Both the position numbers and the translations under genes were made by a program. A stretch of DNA of 60,927 nt, from positions 1 to 60,927 of the forward strand of contig CAIXZF010000028.1 in NCBI GenBank assembly GCA_903923925.1. The letters run 5' to 3'. A model generated the notes under the pieces. That model was not told where the DNA came from. It saw only the letters and a list, made by a program, of their open reading frames with translations, and did not search any database. Position 1 is the first letter of the stretch. Each line of letters starts with the position of its first letter. Below are positions 35,575 to 43,505 of the stretch, piece after piece. The DNA is from an uncultured Bacteroidales bacterium. Its GTDB lineage: Bacteria; Bacteroidota; Bacteroidia; Bacteroidales; CAIXZF01.

Positions 35575-37479
35575 ATGGAAATCAGGGATATCCTTAAGAA
35601 GTATTGGGGTTATTCTCAATTCAGGCCCTTGCAGGAAGAGATTATCCAATCCGTCCTCAACGGAAACGACACCCTTGCTTTATTGCCTACAGGAGGTGGA
35701 AAATCAATTTGTTACCAGGTTCCTGCCTTAGCCAGAGACGGCATATGTGTTGTGATTTCTCCTCTGATTGCACTTATGAAAGATCAGGTCGAAACACTTA
35801 AAAAGAAAGGTATTGATGCTGTTGCCGTCCATTCGGGTCTGTTTCAGGCCGAAATTGATATGCATCTGGATAACTGCACATTCGGAAAAACGAAGTTTTT
35901 ATACCTTTCCCCAGAAAGGCTCGAGAAGAGAGGAATGGCTGAACGATTGTCGCAGATGAAGATTAACCTCCTGGCTATCGATGAAGCACATTGCATCTCG
36001 GCTTGGGGCTATGATTTCCGCCCGCCCTACCTGAGAATTGCTGCAATTCGGGAGGTCATGCCAAATGTTCCTGTTCTGGCATTAACAGCCACAGCTACAA
36101 ACCAGGTTATTAAAGATATTCAGGAGAAACTGGCGTTTAAGAATGAGAATGAAATACGTGGCAGTTTCAGGCGTAAAAACCTGACTTTCTACGCATTTGA
36201 TGAGGAGGATAAAAATGGACGGCTGCTGAAGATTATCCGCAAGGTTAAAGGATGTGGCGTGATTTATACGAGAAACAGGCGAAAAACAATGGAAATTGCT
36301 CAGTTTCTTGAAAGGGAAGGCATTCCGGCAACCTTCTATCATGCCGGATTAAGTCCTGCAATGAGGTCAAAGCATCAGGATCAGTGGATGTCAGGAAGTA
36401 AGCCTGTAATGGTTTCAACGAATGCCTTCGGAATGGGAATTGATAAACCCGATGTCCGTTTTGTTGTTCACCTCGACCTGCCCGACAGCCTCGAAGCTTA
36501 TTACCAGGAGGCGGGCAGAGCCGGGCGCGATGGAAACCAGGCATTTTGTATAATTCTTTATGATAAGAGCGATCTTAAAAATCTTGAAGATCAGCATAAT
36601 AATGCTTTCCCCGAACCAGAAGTAATCAGAAATATTTATTACGCTCTGGGAAATTATTGTGGAATTCCGGAAGGTAGCGGTGAGGATTTTTCTGTTGAAT
36701 TCGACTTATCAGCCTTTGCAAAGAGCTATAAACTTTCTGCCAACATTGCATTCAGTACTCTGAATTTTCTGATGAAAGAGGGGCATATTATCTTTTCGGA
36801 TGAATTAACTGATGTTTCGAAAATTCATTTCAGACAAGCCCGGGAAAATCTTTACCAGTTCCAGGTGCAGCATGTTTTTTTTGATTCTTTTATCAAAACT
36901 ATTTTGAGATCATACTCAGGAGTTTTTACGGATTATGTAAAAATAAATGAAGCGGATCTTGCGAAACGATGCGACCTCTCTCAGGAAATGGTGGTAAAAT
37001 ATCTCAAACAGCTCGACCAGATGGGCATACTTACCTATGCTCAGCGGAAAAGCCTGCCAATGCTTACCTGGTTAAAAGTGCGTATCAATTCTAAACACTT
37101 ACTTATTGATAAAGAAAACTATCTCAACAGAAAAGAAAATGCAAAAAAACGTTACCTCTCCGTATGGAAATATGTAGATTCTTCGGAGAAATGCAGGATT
37201 CAGGAATTACTTTCCTATTTTGATGAGATAAATGAATCTCCTTGCGGAAAATGCGATGTGTGCATAAAAATGAATAAACTTGAACTTGGGCGGATTGAGT
37301 TCGAAGGACTTAAATTAAAGGTTCTGGCTTTTCTGGAAGTAAAAGAATGTAGTCTTGAAGAAATTGTTTCTTTACTCGAATTTGGTGATGAGAAAAAAGT
37401 ATTCGGCGTTGTTAACTGGTTGATTGATAATTCTAAAATTCACTTTACGCCGGGAAATACACTGAAGATTAATTCCTGA
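35575..37479 (+). CDS. recQ: RecQ-family ATP-dependent DNA helicase
   Basis: 634 residues from ATG 35575 (MEIRDILKKYWGYSQFRPLQ); the frame upstream to 35500 lies inside the preceding gene. Superfamily 2 motifs: motif 0 FRPLQEEII, Walker A LLPTGGGKSICYQ, DEAH box AIDEAHCISAWGYDFRP, TATAT, and motif VI QEAGRAGRDG. An RQC-type zinc site is present (CRIQELLSYF...CGKCDVC). The C-terminal 50 residues are short and no complete HRDC domain is visible, as in many Bacteroidota RecQ paralogues. It unwinds 3'-5' in recombination and repair. One nucleotide separates it from the upstream stop. Confidence 0.95.
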   Translation: MEIRDILKKYWGYSQFRPLQEEIIQSVLNGNDTLALLPTGGGKSICYQVPALARDGICVVISPLIALMKDQVETLKKKGIDAVAVHSGLFQAEIDMHLDNCTFGKTKFLYLSPERLEKRGMAERLSQMKINLLAIDEAHCISAWGYDFRPPYLRIAAIREVMPNVPVLALTATATNQVIKDIQEKLAFKNENEIRGSFRRKNLTFYAFDEEDKNGRLLKIIRKVKGCGVIYTRNRRKTMEIAQFLEREGIPATFYHAGLSPAMRSKHQDQWMSGSKPVMVSTNAFGMGIDKPDVRFVVHLDLPDSLEAYYQEAGRAGRDGNQAFCIILYDKSDLKNLEDQHNNAFPEPEVIRNIYYALGNYCGIPEGSGEDFSVEFDLSAFAKSYKLSANIAFSTLNFLMKEGHIIFSDELTDVSKIHFRQARENLYQFQVQHVFFDSFIKTILRSYSGVFTDYVKINEADLAKRCDLSQEMVVKYLKQLDQMGILTYAQRKSLPMLTWLKVRINSKHLLIDKENYLNRKENAKKRYLSVWKYVDSSEKCRIQELLSYFDEINESPCGKCDVCIKMNKLELGRIEFEGLKLKVLAFLEVKECSLEEIVSLLEFGDEKKVFGVVNWLIDNSKIHFTPGNTLKINS

Positions 37480-37636
37480 AAATCCTATTCTATTCATTGA
37501 TTATCGCATGGAATCAAACCTTGTTTTTTTTGTCAAAGGATTGTTGGATAAGCACTCCTCACAGCGTAATAATCAGTGATTCAGTAAGGCATCTCAAAAA
37601 AATGTCCACATTTGTAGGGCGTTCAGTAAAATTTTT

Positions 37637-37644
37637 TAATTTTG
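37637..37644 (+). promoter_or_regulatory. Bacteroidota -7 element for the TPR gene
   Basis: TAATTTTG lies 19 bp before ATG 37663, which supports that start over ATG/TTG codons further upstream. Confidence 0.6.
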
Positions 37645-37662
37645 CGCCTTAAAAAATTACAT

Positions 37663-38355
37663 ATGGCAAAGAAAGCAGATCACACTGAGGAAAAGATTCA
37701 CGTAGTAGAAGAAGCGTTAACAAATACAGAGCATTTTATTGAAAGAAACCAAAAGATCATTACTATCGGCATTGCAGTTATAGTAATTGTTGTACTTGGA
37801 TTCTTTGGTTTCAAGCGCTATTATCTTCAACCCAGGGAGAAAGAAGCTCAGTCGCAAATGTACATGGCCGAAAAATATTTTGAAAAGGATTCTCTCAATA
37901 AAGCCCTTAATGGTGACGGAAGTTATCCGGGTTTTCTTACGATCATCGACGACTATACAATGACTAAGTCAGCGAACCTGGCACGTTATTATGCAGGAAT
38001 GATCTACCTCAAAAAAGGAGAATTTCAGAATGCTATCGATAACCTGAAGAAATATAAATCAAGAGATGTGCTGGTTGCTTCTATGGCTAAAGCTGGTATC
38101 GCTGATGCCTATCTTGAGTTAGGAGATAAAGAATCTGCTGAAAAAAATTACAGAACAGCAACCGAAAGTTTTAAAAACGAATTTACAACACCGGTTATTC
38201 TTATGAAGTTAGCCTGGTTATATGATGATCAGAAAACCTACGACAAAGCTCTTGCTATTTATGAGCAGATTCAGAAAGATTATCCTAAGTCGAATGAGGC
38301 CAGGGGAATTGAAAGATACATTACCCGCGACAAAGGTCTTATTCCAGCTAAATAA
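37663..38355 (+). CDS. Single-pass membrane protein with TPR repeats
   Basis: 230 residues from ATG 37663 (MAKKADHTEEKIHV). One membrane helix (about 35-57, ITIGIAVIVIVVLGFFGF) with a short cytoplasmic N-terminus and TPR helices outside (AGMIYLKKGEFQNAIDNLKKY, AGIADAYLELGDKESAEKNY, YDKALAIYEQIQKDYP). The layout resembles YfgM-type proteins, which associate with the Sec machinery, but that role is not proved here. It lies 9 bp upstream of ribH; this linkage is frequent in Bacteroidota. Confidence 0.85.
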   Translation: MAKKADHTEEKIHVVEEALTNTEHFIERNQKIITIGIAVIVIVVLGFFGFKRYYLQPREKEAQSQMYMAEKYFEKDSLNKALNGDGSYPGFLTIIDDYTMTKSANLARYYAGMIYLKKGEFQNAIDNLKKYKSRDVLVASMAKAGIADAYLELGDKESAEKNYRTATESFKNEFTTPVILMKLAWLYDDQKTYDKALAIYEQIQKDYPKSNEARGIERYITRDKGLIPAK

Positions 38356-38364
38356 TATGTTTTA

Positions 38365-38862
38365 ATGGCTACCGACCTTAAAAATTTATCTCTTTACGAT
38401 CCAGCTATCGTACCCGATGCCAAGTCTTTACGATTTGGCATCGTTGTTTCTGAATGGAACGATGCTATTACAAATGCATTACTCTCTGGTGCAGTAGAAA
38501 CTCTTGAAAAACATGGTGCATCAGCTCAGAGCATCACTATTTCACATGTTCCGGGAAGTTTCGAATTACCAATGGGTGCTCAGATCATGCTTAAAAATGA
38601 GAATTTTGATGCAATAATTTGCCTGGGCTGCGTAATCCAGGGCGAAACACCTCATTTCGACTTTATTTGCGAGGCTGTTGCAAATGGAATCGTGAATGTA
38701 AGCATCATGTTCAACAAACCGGTAATCTTTGGTGTACTTACTACTAATAATCTCCAGCAGGCAATCGACAGGGCAGGAGGGAAGCATGGCAATAAAGGCA
38801 CAGAGGCTGCCATCACTGCCATTAAAATGGCAACGCTGTTGAATCAGTCTAAGGCAGAATAA
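38365..38862 (+). CDS. ribH: 6,7-dimethyl-8-ribityllumazine synthase
   Basis: 165 residues, usual length. Conserved stretches: GIVVSEWNDAITNALLSGA, HVPGSFELPMGAQ, CLGCVIQGETPHFDFICEAV (with the catalytic His in the TPHFDF motif), FGVLTTNNLQQAIDRAGGKHGNKG. It condenses 5-amino-6-ribitylaminouracil with dihydroxybutanone phosphate to lumazine, the penultimate step of riboflavin synthesis, as a cytoplasmic capsid-like assembly. No other rib gene is near. Confidence 0.97.
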   Translation: MATDLKNLSLYDPAIVPDAKSLRFGIVVSEWNDAITNALLSGAVETLEKHGASAQSITISHVPGSFELPMGAQIMLKNENFDAIICLGCVIQGETPHFDFICEAVANGIVNVSIMFNKPVIFGVLTTNNLQQAIDRAGGKHGNKGTEAAITAIKMATLLNQSKAE

Positions 38863-38921
38863 AGCGATCGCTAAGGTCATCTATTAAGGTCCTGTATTTT
38901 ATAGCATTATCATAATTATTT

Positions 38922-38927
38922 AGGAGG
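38922..38927 (+). promoter_or_regulatory. Strong Shine-Dalgarno site before fmt
   Basis: AGGAGG lies 4 nt before ATG 38932. This is unusual in this window, where most starts have no purine-rich site, and it fixes the fmt start. Confidence 0.7.
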
Positions 38928-38931
38928 ATAA

Positions 38932-39909
38932 ATGAAAATTGTTTTTTACGGAACTCCGGTGTTTGCTATTGCTTCTCTTGAAAAGTTAGCAGAAGCTGGC
39001 TATGAAATCGCAGCTGTTGTTACGGCTCCGGATAAGCCATCGGGCCGGGGATTAAAGATGCAGTGTTCCCCGGTTAAACAGTGGGCTGTCGATCGTTCGC
39101 TCTTAGTATTACAGCCTGAGAAATTATCTGACCCTGAATTTCTTGAATCCCTCCGTAGAATTGGTCCTGATGTGCAAGTTGTTGTGGCATTCAGGTACAT
39201 GCCACGCTCGGTATGGTCGCTGGCGAAGTTTGGTACTTTTAACCTGCATGCCTCCTTATTACCGCAATACAGGGGAGCTGCCCCTATTAATTGGGCAATA
39301 ATAAACGGAGAAACTACTACAGGCTTAACCACCTTTTTTATCGACGAACACATCGATACTGGAAAAATCCTATTTTCATCCAAGGTTGAGATAGGTGAAA
39401 ACGAATCTGCAGGAGAATTGCATGATCGGCTGATGGTGATAGGGTCAGATTTGGTTATTAAGACGGTTAGCGGCATTCAGGATGGTTCAATTACCCCGAT
39501 TGATCAACTAGGAGCATTGCCGGTTCATGGAGCCGTTAAAGGCGCTCCAAAACTCTCAAAAGAAACTTGTCGCATAGATTGGTCTGAATCTGTTAAAAAT
39601 ATTCACAATCACATTAGAGGACTTAGCCCTTATCCTGCCGCTTTTACCCAAATTCAATTTAATGACAGTAAAGCCTTCGTGGCAAAAATTATTAAAGTCA
39701 GACCAATTTACACTAATCACGAATTTTTACCCGGAACTATTTTTACTGAAGGTAAAAAAATACTTACTATATCTACTGTTGATGGTTTTGTTGAAGTTCT
39801 GGAACTTCAGCCCGAAGGAAAAAGAAGCATGAATATCGTCTCTTTTTTAAATGGTATCCAGTTACAAACTCCGACAGTAGCAGGCCTTTCGGCCGGAAAA
39901 TGTTTGTAA
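38932..39909 (+). CDS. fmt: Methionyl-tRNA formyltransferase
   Basis: 325 residues. N-terminal formyltransferase domain with IVFYGTPVFAIASLEKL, TAPDKPSGRGLKM and the active-site loop FNLHASLLPQYRGAAPINWA; the C-terminal OB-like domain follows from about 210 (KETCRIDWSESVKNIHNHIRGL). It formylates the initiator Met-tRNA. An AGGAGG site sits just upstream. It is not linked to def here. Confidence 0.97.
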   Translation: MKIVFYGTPVFAIASLEKLAEAGYEIAAVVTAPDKPSGRGLKMQCSPVKQWAVDRSLLVLQPEKLSDPEFLESLRRIGPDVQVVVAFRYMPRSVWSLAKFGTFNLHASLLPQYRGAAPINWAIINGETTTGLTTFFIDEHIDTGKILFSSKVEIGENESAGELHDRLMVIGSDLVIKTVSGIQDGSITPIDQLGALPVHGAVKGAPKLSKETCRIDWSESVKNIHNHIRGLSPYPAAFTQIQFNDSKAFVAKIIKVRPIYTNHEFLPGTIFTEGKKILTISTVDGFVEVLELQPEGKRSMNIVSFLNGIQLQTPTVAGLSAGKCL

Positions 39910-40007
39910 AGGCTTATTAAATAGGAGTTATTTTTGACAAATGCGCTGTTTTATTAACATTTTCAGGGGTTTTAGACGAAAACACTTGACTTTTTTCTCA
40001 AATACCT

Positions 40008-40015
40008 TATATTTG
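40008..40015 (+). promoter_or_regulatory. Promoter of HU gene 1
   Basis: -7 element TATATTTG with a -33 TTG at 39986, exactly 22 bp upstream. A TTATTAACATTTT element lies at 39951-39963, 57 bp before the -7 box. The second HU gene has the same three elements at the same spacings. Confidence 0.8.
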
Positions 40016-40063
40016 CTTAAAATATAAAATAGCAACCTATTTATTAACCAAAAACAAAGAACA

Positions 40064-40336
40064 ATGAACAAAGCAGAACTTATTGACGCTATCGCACTGG
40101 AAGCAAAAATGACCAAATCTGATGCAAAAAAGGCTTTGGATGCTTTCGTGGACGCTACCTCAAAAGCATTAAAAAAAGGTGACAGGGTCGCTCTAGTTGG
40201 CTTCGGCTCTTTTTCAGTTGCTAAACGTGCTGCCAGAAAAGGAAGAAATCCTCAGACTGGTAAAGAAATCAAGATCCCTGCTAAAAAAGTTGTAAAATTT
40301 AAATCTGGCGCAGAACTATCTAAAAAGGTAAAATAA
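40064..40336 (+). CDS. HU-family DNA-binding protein 1
   Basis: 90 residues, standard HU length. MNKAELIDAIALEAKMTKSD, the [14 protein letters not shown] core, and the DNA-binding arm with [22 protein letters not shown]. It bends and packs DNA as a dimer in the nucleoid. About 70 percent identical to the HU copy 450 bp downstream by eye. Ends with a strong terminator. It is a single-gene unit with its own promoter. Confidence 0.95.
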   Translation: MNKAELIDAIALEAKMTKSDAKKALDAFVDATSKALKKGDRVALVGFGSFSVAKRAARKGRNPQTGKEIKIPAKKVVKFKSGAELSKKVK

Positions 40337-40354
40337 TACCTATACTCTCATTTT

Positions 40355-40387
40355 AAAGAGGTTGATTTTATCAGCCTCTTTTTTTGT
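40355..40387 (+). terminator. Rho-independent terminator of HU gene 1
   Basis: AAAGAGGTTGA pairs with TCAGCCTCTTT (one G-T pair, short AT loop), followed by a T-run, 19 bp after the stop. Confidence 0.85.
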
Positions 40388-40690
40388 GTCCTTTAGTGAA
40401 GGTTTTTCCCTGACGCTTTTAGATTTTGTATTTTACCGCACGAATGCCAAATATATTTGTAAATCACTTACCTGGTGAAATTGATAAATTAGTATGCTGG
40501 TAAATTTGCACATTGGTTTATTCCGCCATTTCTTCGTTCAGGTGTAACAATAGATGGCATATTCTCAGCCAGGGGTGGTTTTTAGTGTGCTAAATTGCTG
40601 GTTTGCTTGTGTGTTGGTGTGCTGGTTAATATTTTCCAACAGCGATGGGCAGCGCCCATCGTGGAATGTTGTTTTATGAACAAACACGGT
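40388..40690. other. Intergenic region with repeat-like sequence
   Basis: There is no gene in about 300 bp. The right part has degenerate repeats of the form GTGTGCTGGTTAAT / TATGCTGGTAAATT / TTGCTGGTTTGC (about 40492-40630), and then the palindrome AGCGATGGGCAGCGCCCATC at 40641-40660. Confidence 0.6.
40641..40660. repeat. Isolated core palindrome of the dispersed repeat
   Basis: The 20-mer AGCGATGGGCAGCGCCCATC plus the following GTG is identical to the central palindrome of the copies at 1-125 and 8315-8439; the flanks (TTTTCCAAC before it) resemble copy C only partly. It appears to be a solo fragment of the same family. Confidence 0.8.
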
Positions 40691-40750
40691 CATTTATTAA
40701 CATTTTGGCCCCTTTTGTCAGGTAGTGCTTGCATTTTTCATGCAATCATA

Positions 40751-40758
40751 TATATTTG
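40751..40758 (+). promoter_or_regulatory. Promoter of HU gene 2
   Basis: -7 element TATATTTG, -33 TTG at 40729 (22 bp upstream) and TTATTAACATTTT at 40694-40706 (57 bp upstream), the same layout as HU gene 1. Confidence 0.8.
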
Positions 40759-40784
40759 TGGCAAAATCTAAAAATCCATCAGTT

Positions 40785-41048
40785 ATGAACAAGAAGGACC
40801 TTATCGGATCAATTGCAGCAGAAGCTAAACTAACCAAAGTTGAAGCTAAAGGTGCTCTCGATGCTATGTTAAATGTAATCACTGCTGCTCTTAAAAAGGG
40901 CGACAGAGTTGCTTTAGTGGGATTTGGCTCATTTTCTGTTTTGAAAAGAGCAGCCAGAAAAGGCAGAAACCCACAAACTGGTAAAGAAATTAAAATCGCA
41001 GCCAAAAAAGTTGTGAAATTCAGACCTGGTAGCGAGCTGGCCAAGTAG
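40785..41048 (+). CDS. HU-family DNA-binding protein 2
   Basis: 87 residues from ATG 40785 ([20 protein letters not shown]); the upstream extension to 40725 spans the promoter and is not coding. The [14 protein letters not shown] core and [20 protein letters not shown] arm are intact. Paralogue of HU gene 1, with differences mainly in the N-terminal helices ([12 protein letters not shown]). The pair may form homo- and heterodimers. Own promoter and terminator. Confidence 0.95.
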   Translation: MNKKDLIGSIAAEAKLTKVEAKGALDAMLNVITAALKKGDRVALVGFGSFSVLKRAARKGRNPQTGKEIKIAAKKVVKFRPGSELAK

Positions 41049-41063
41049 TTGTGCACAGCGATG

Positions 41064-41094
41064 AAAAAACTCCGGCCTGCGTCGGAGTTTTTTT
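41064..41094 (+). terminator. Rho-independent terminator of HU gene 2
   Basis: AAAAACTCCG pairs with CGGAGTTTTT across an 8-nt loop and runs into seven T, 15 bp after the stop. Confidence 0.9.
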
Positions 41095-41115
41095 ATGCCC
41101 TTTGCTGAATTATTT

Positions 41116-41123
41116 TAATTTTG
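41116..41123 (+). promoter_or_regulatory. Bacteroidota -7 element for the SpoU methyltransferase gene
   Basis: TAATTTTG lies 15 bp before ATG 41139 and overlaps the upstream ATG-like start at 41121, so 41139 is the better start. Confidence 0.6.
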
Positions 41124-41138
41124 CCGTTTTTATCGCTT

Positions 41139-41855
41139 ATGGATATTGATTCATTAACTGTTCCCGCTAAAGAGCTATACCTTGATTACCTCCTTGGATT
41201 TGTAACAGAAAACAAAATCTCAAAATTCGAAAGTGTAGTTAAATTAAGAACAAAGAAATTAACTATTATCCTCGAAAATATCTTTCAACCTCACAATGCC
41301 AGTGCTGTTTTAAGATCCTGCGATTGCTTCGGAATACACGACGTTCATATTATTGAAAGTAAATATCCTTTTAATATTAATCCTGATGTTGTAATGGGAT
41401 CTACTAAGTGGCTGAATCTGCATAAATATTCAAATCCGGGAACTGCTGTCATCGATTGTATTACTGAACTTAAGAGCAAAGGCTATTCTATTGTAGCAAC
41501 TACACCTCACGAAAATGATCTGAATATCGAAGACCTGCCTGTTGATGGTAAATTAGCGATCATTTTTGGTACAGAACTGAGTGGATTGTCGGATGCCGTT
41601 TTGGAAAATGCCGATTATTTTATGAAAATCCCAATGGTTGGTTTTACCGAAAGCCTGAACGTTTCTGTTTCTGCTGCCATTTCCTTGTTTTATCTCACCA
41701 ACAAAATGAGAAATTCCACTACCGACTGGCAATTAACCCACGAAGAAATGTTAAATATAAAAATACAATGGGCTAAAAGAGTATTAAAATCACCTGAGCT
41801 CCTTGAAAAAAAATATTTCGAGGATTTTCCTGATGATGCTATTAATAAAAAATAA
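41139..41855 (+). CDS. SpoU/TrmH-family RNA 2'-O-methyltransferase
   Basis: 238 residues from ATG 41139. SPOUT motifs: motif 1 TIILENIFQPHNASAVLRSC, motif 2 LAIIFGTELSGLS, motif 3 MVGFTESLNVSVSAAISLF. These give the knotted SAM-binding fold. N-terminal and C-terminal extensions match TrmH (tRNA Gm18) more than RlmB. A plain cytoplasmic enzyme; the gene ends 17 bp before the hybrid kinase gene and may be co-transcribed with it. Confidence 0.9.
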   Translation: MDIDSLTVPAKELYLDYLLGFVTENKISKFESVVKLRTKKLTIILENIFQPHNASAVLRSCDCFGIHDVHIIESKYPFNINPDVVMGSTKWLNLHKYSNPGTAVIDCITELKSKGYSIVATTPHENDLNIEDLPVDGKLAIIFGTELSGLSDAVLENADYFMKIPMVGFTESLNVSVSAAISLFYLTNKMRNSTTDWQLTHEEMLNIKIQWAKRVLKSPELLEKKYFEDFPDDAINKK

Positions 41856-41872
41856 ACAATCTGACTTGCTTA

Positions 41873-43078
41873 ATGAACGATCCCAATACACATTATCCTC
41901 CCCAGAATTCTGACGATTCTGATCCTGATATTATCGGGCTTAGAAAAACAATTCTGAAAAATCTTAACCATGAAATAAGAACTCCTCTTACCAGTATACT
42001 GGGCTTTTCTGAGATACTCTCCGATCTGCTTAAGGATACCGAATATTACGGAATTGTTACAAAAATATTTGATGCTGGCAGTCGCCTCCAAAATACGCTG
42101 AACTCCCTTATTATCCTTTCTGAACTGGAAAATCTATCAGCGAATGTTCCTCAAAAACGGTTTAACGTTTGTGAAGAAACAAAGCAGATGGTCGACCAGT
42201 TCAAGAATATTGCTGAGCGTAAAAAACTGCTGCTTGTGTTTTATGCAAAAGAACCTTGCTTTTGTATCGGAAGTCCAAGACTTTTTGGCCAAATTGTTGA
42301 AAATCTTCTCGATAATGCGATAAAATTTACTCCTCAGGGTACAGTGAAAGTTGAAATTTCTCCTGTCACTGAAGATAATCTTGAGTGGATTCTCATTAGT
42401 TTTAAAGATACTGGAATCGGAATTGCGGATGAACACAAATCATTAATCTTTCAGGAATTCCGACAGGTAAGCGAAGGCGACAGGCGTAATTATGAAGGTT
42501 TTGGCATTGGACTTAATATCTGCAAGAATTTAATTGATATCATGGGCGGAAAGCTGAGTCTGAAAAGTTCTCAGGGCAAAGGTTCCACGTTCAATGTTTT
42601 ACTCCCTATGGTAAGTGCCGCTGAAGATATCAGGATTGAAGAATTTCATATTGTCTCGCATCATTATGGCCGACCAATGCTTTTACATAAATTTAATGGC
42701 ACTGATGGCGAATTACCTCTTCTTCTTCTTGTTGAAGATAATTCCACCAATGTTGAGCTAATAACCCTGTATCTTAAGGGTATCTGCAATGTTGTGCATG
42801 CTTTTGATGGCTATTCTGCTATTAAACTTGCCAGCGAAAACAGATTCGACATCGTTCTTATGGATATTAACCTTGGAATTGGTATAAATGGAATTGAGAC
42901 TCTCCAATCCCTGAGAAACATAAATGGCTATTCTGAAGTTCCAATGATTGCGATAACCGGTTATACTGATTCTGAAGATGAAATAAATCTCCTGGCAAAA
43001 GGCTTTTCATCATATCTTCCCAAACCTTTTGACAAAGCCGGCCTCTTCCTTACGATAAAAGAAAACCTGTTTGACTGA
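41873..43078 (+). CDS. Soluble hybrid histidine kinase without a sensor domain
   Basis: 401 residues. HisKA begins almost at once (LNHEIRTPLTSILGFSEIL, phospho-His H33), then HATPase with LVEN-type N box ENLLDNAIKFTPQG, G1 DTGIGIAD, G2 GFGIGLNICKNL. A receiver domain (about 285-400) has the acidic DNS patch, the phospho-Asp in IVLMDINLG and the Lys in YLPKPFDKAG. There is no membrane helix, PAS or GAF domain, so the signal must come through a partner. No cognate output regulator lies next to it. Confidence 0.9.
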   Translation: MNDPNTHYPPQNSDDSDPDIIGLRKTILKNLNHEIRTPLTSILGFSEILSDLLKDTEYYGIVTKIFDAGSRLQNTLNSLIILSELENLSANVPQKRFNVCEETKQMVDQFKNIAERKKLLLVFYAKEPCFCIGSPRLFGQIVENLLDNAIKFTPQGTVKVEISPVTEDNLEWILISFKDTGIGIADEHKSLIFQEFRQVSEGDRRNYEGFGIGLNICKNLIDIMGGKLSLKSSQGKGSTFNVLLPMVSAAEDIRIEEFHIVSHHYGRPMLLHKFNGTDGELPLLLLVEDNSTNVELITLYLKGICNVVHAFDGYSAIKLASENRFDIVLMDINLGIGINGIETLQSLRNINGYSEVPMIAITGYTDSEDEINLLAKGFSSYLPKPFDKAGLFLTIKENLFD

Positions 43079-43138
43079 TTGTACTTTCTTTATACTTTAC
43101 CTGCTTTCAATAATTTAGGTATAGTCCATAAACTTTAT

Positions 43139-43146
43139 TACTTTTG
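43139..43146 (+). promoter_or_regulatory. Bacteroidota -7 element for the THX gene
   Basis: TACTTTTG lies 27 bp before ATG 43173. Confidence 0.55.
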
Positions 43147-43172
43147 CAGCCTGAAAATTAAAATTCAATAAT

Positions 43173-43505
43173 ATGGGAAAAGGAGATAAAAAAACCAAAA
43201 GAGGCAAGATAATTCAGGGTAGCTACGGAGTTACAAGAAAACGTGCCCGGAAAGTTGCTGCTGAGAAGAATGATCGTAGAAGGCTTTCTGTTGCTGCCGG
43301 TGAGGGAAAAGTTACAACAACCAAAGTAGAAGCCGAGGTTGAATCATCCCCGGAATCAGCTGAAGATGCCCTGGCGAAAGCCGCGAAAAAGAAAGCTGCT
43401 GCTAAAAGTGTAAAAAAGACTAAAGACGAAGAATCAACCTCTGATACAGTTGCTGAAACTACAGAGGATGCTGTTTTGGAAACTCCTGAAGCTACAGAAG
43501 CCTGA
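43173..43505 (+). CDS. 30S ribosomal protein THX with long C-terminal extension
   Basis: 110 residues. The first 30 (MGKGDKKTKRGKIIQGSYG then VTRKRARK) match the short THX family, which in Bacteroidota is usually only about 30-60 residues. The remaining 80 residues form a low-complexity tail, first basic/Ala-rich and then Glu/Thr/Ala-rich (ETTEDAVLETPEATEA), probably disordered. Its stop codon abuts the stop of the convergent murD2 gene with no base between. An unusual fusion to a tail of unknown role, or a divergent family member. Confidence 0.8.
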   Translation: MGKGDKKTKRGKIIQGSYGVTRKRARKVAAEKNDRRRLSVAAGEGKVTTTKVEAEVESSPESAEDALAKAAKKKAAAKSVKKTKDEESTSDTVAETTEDAVLETPEATEA

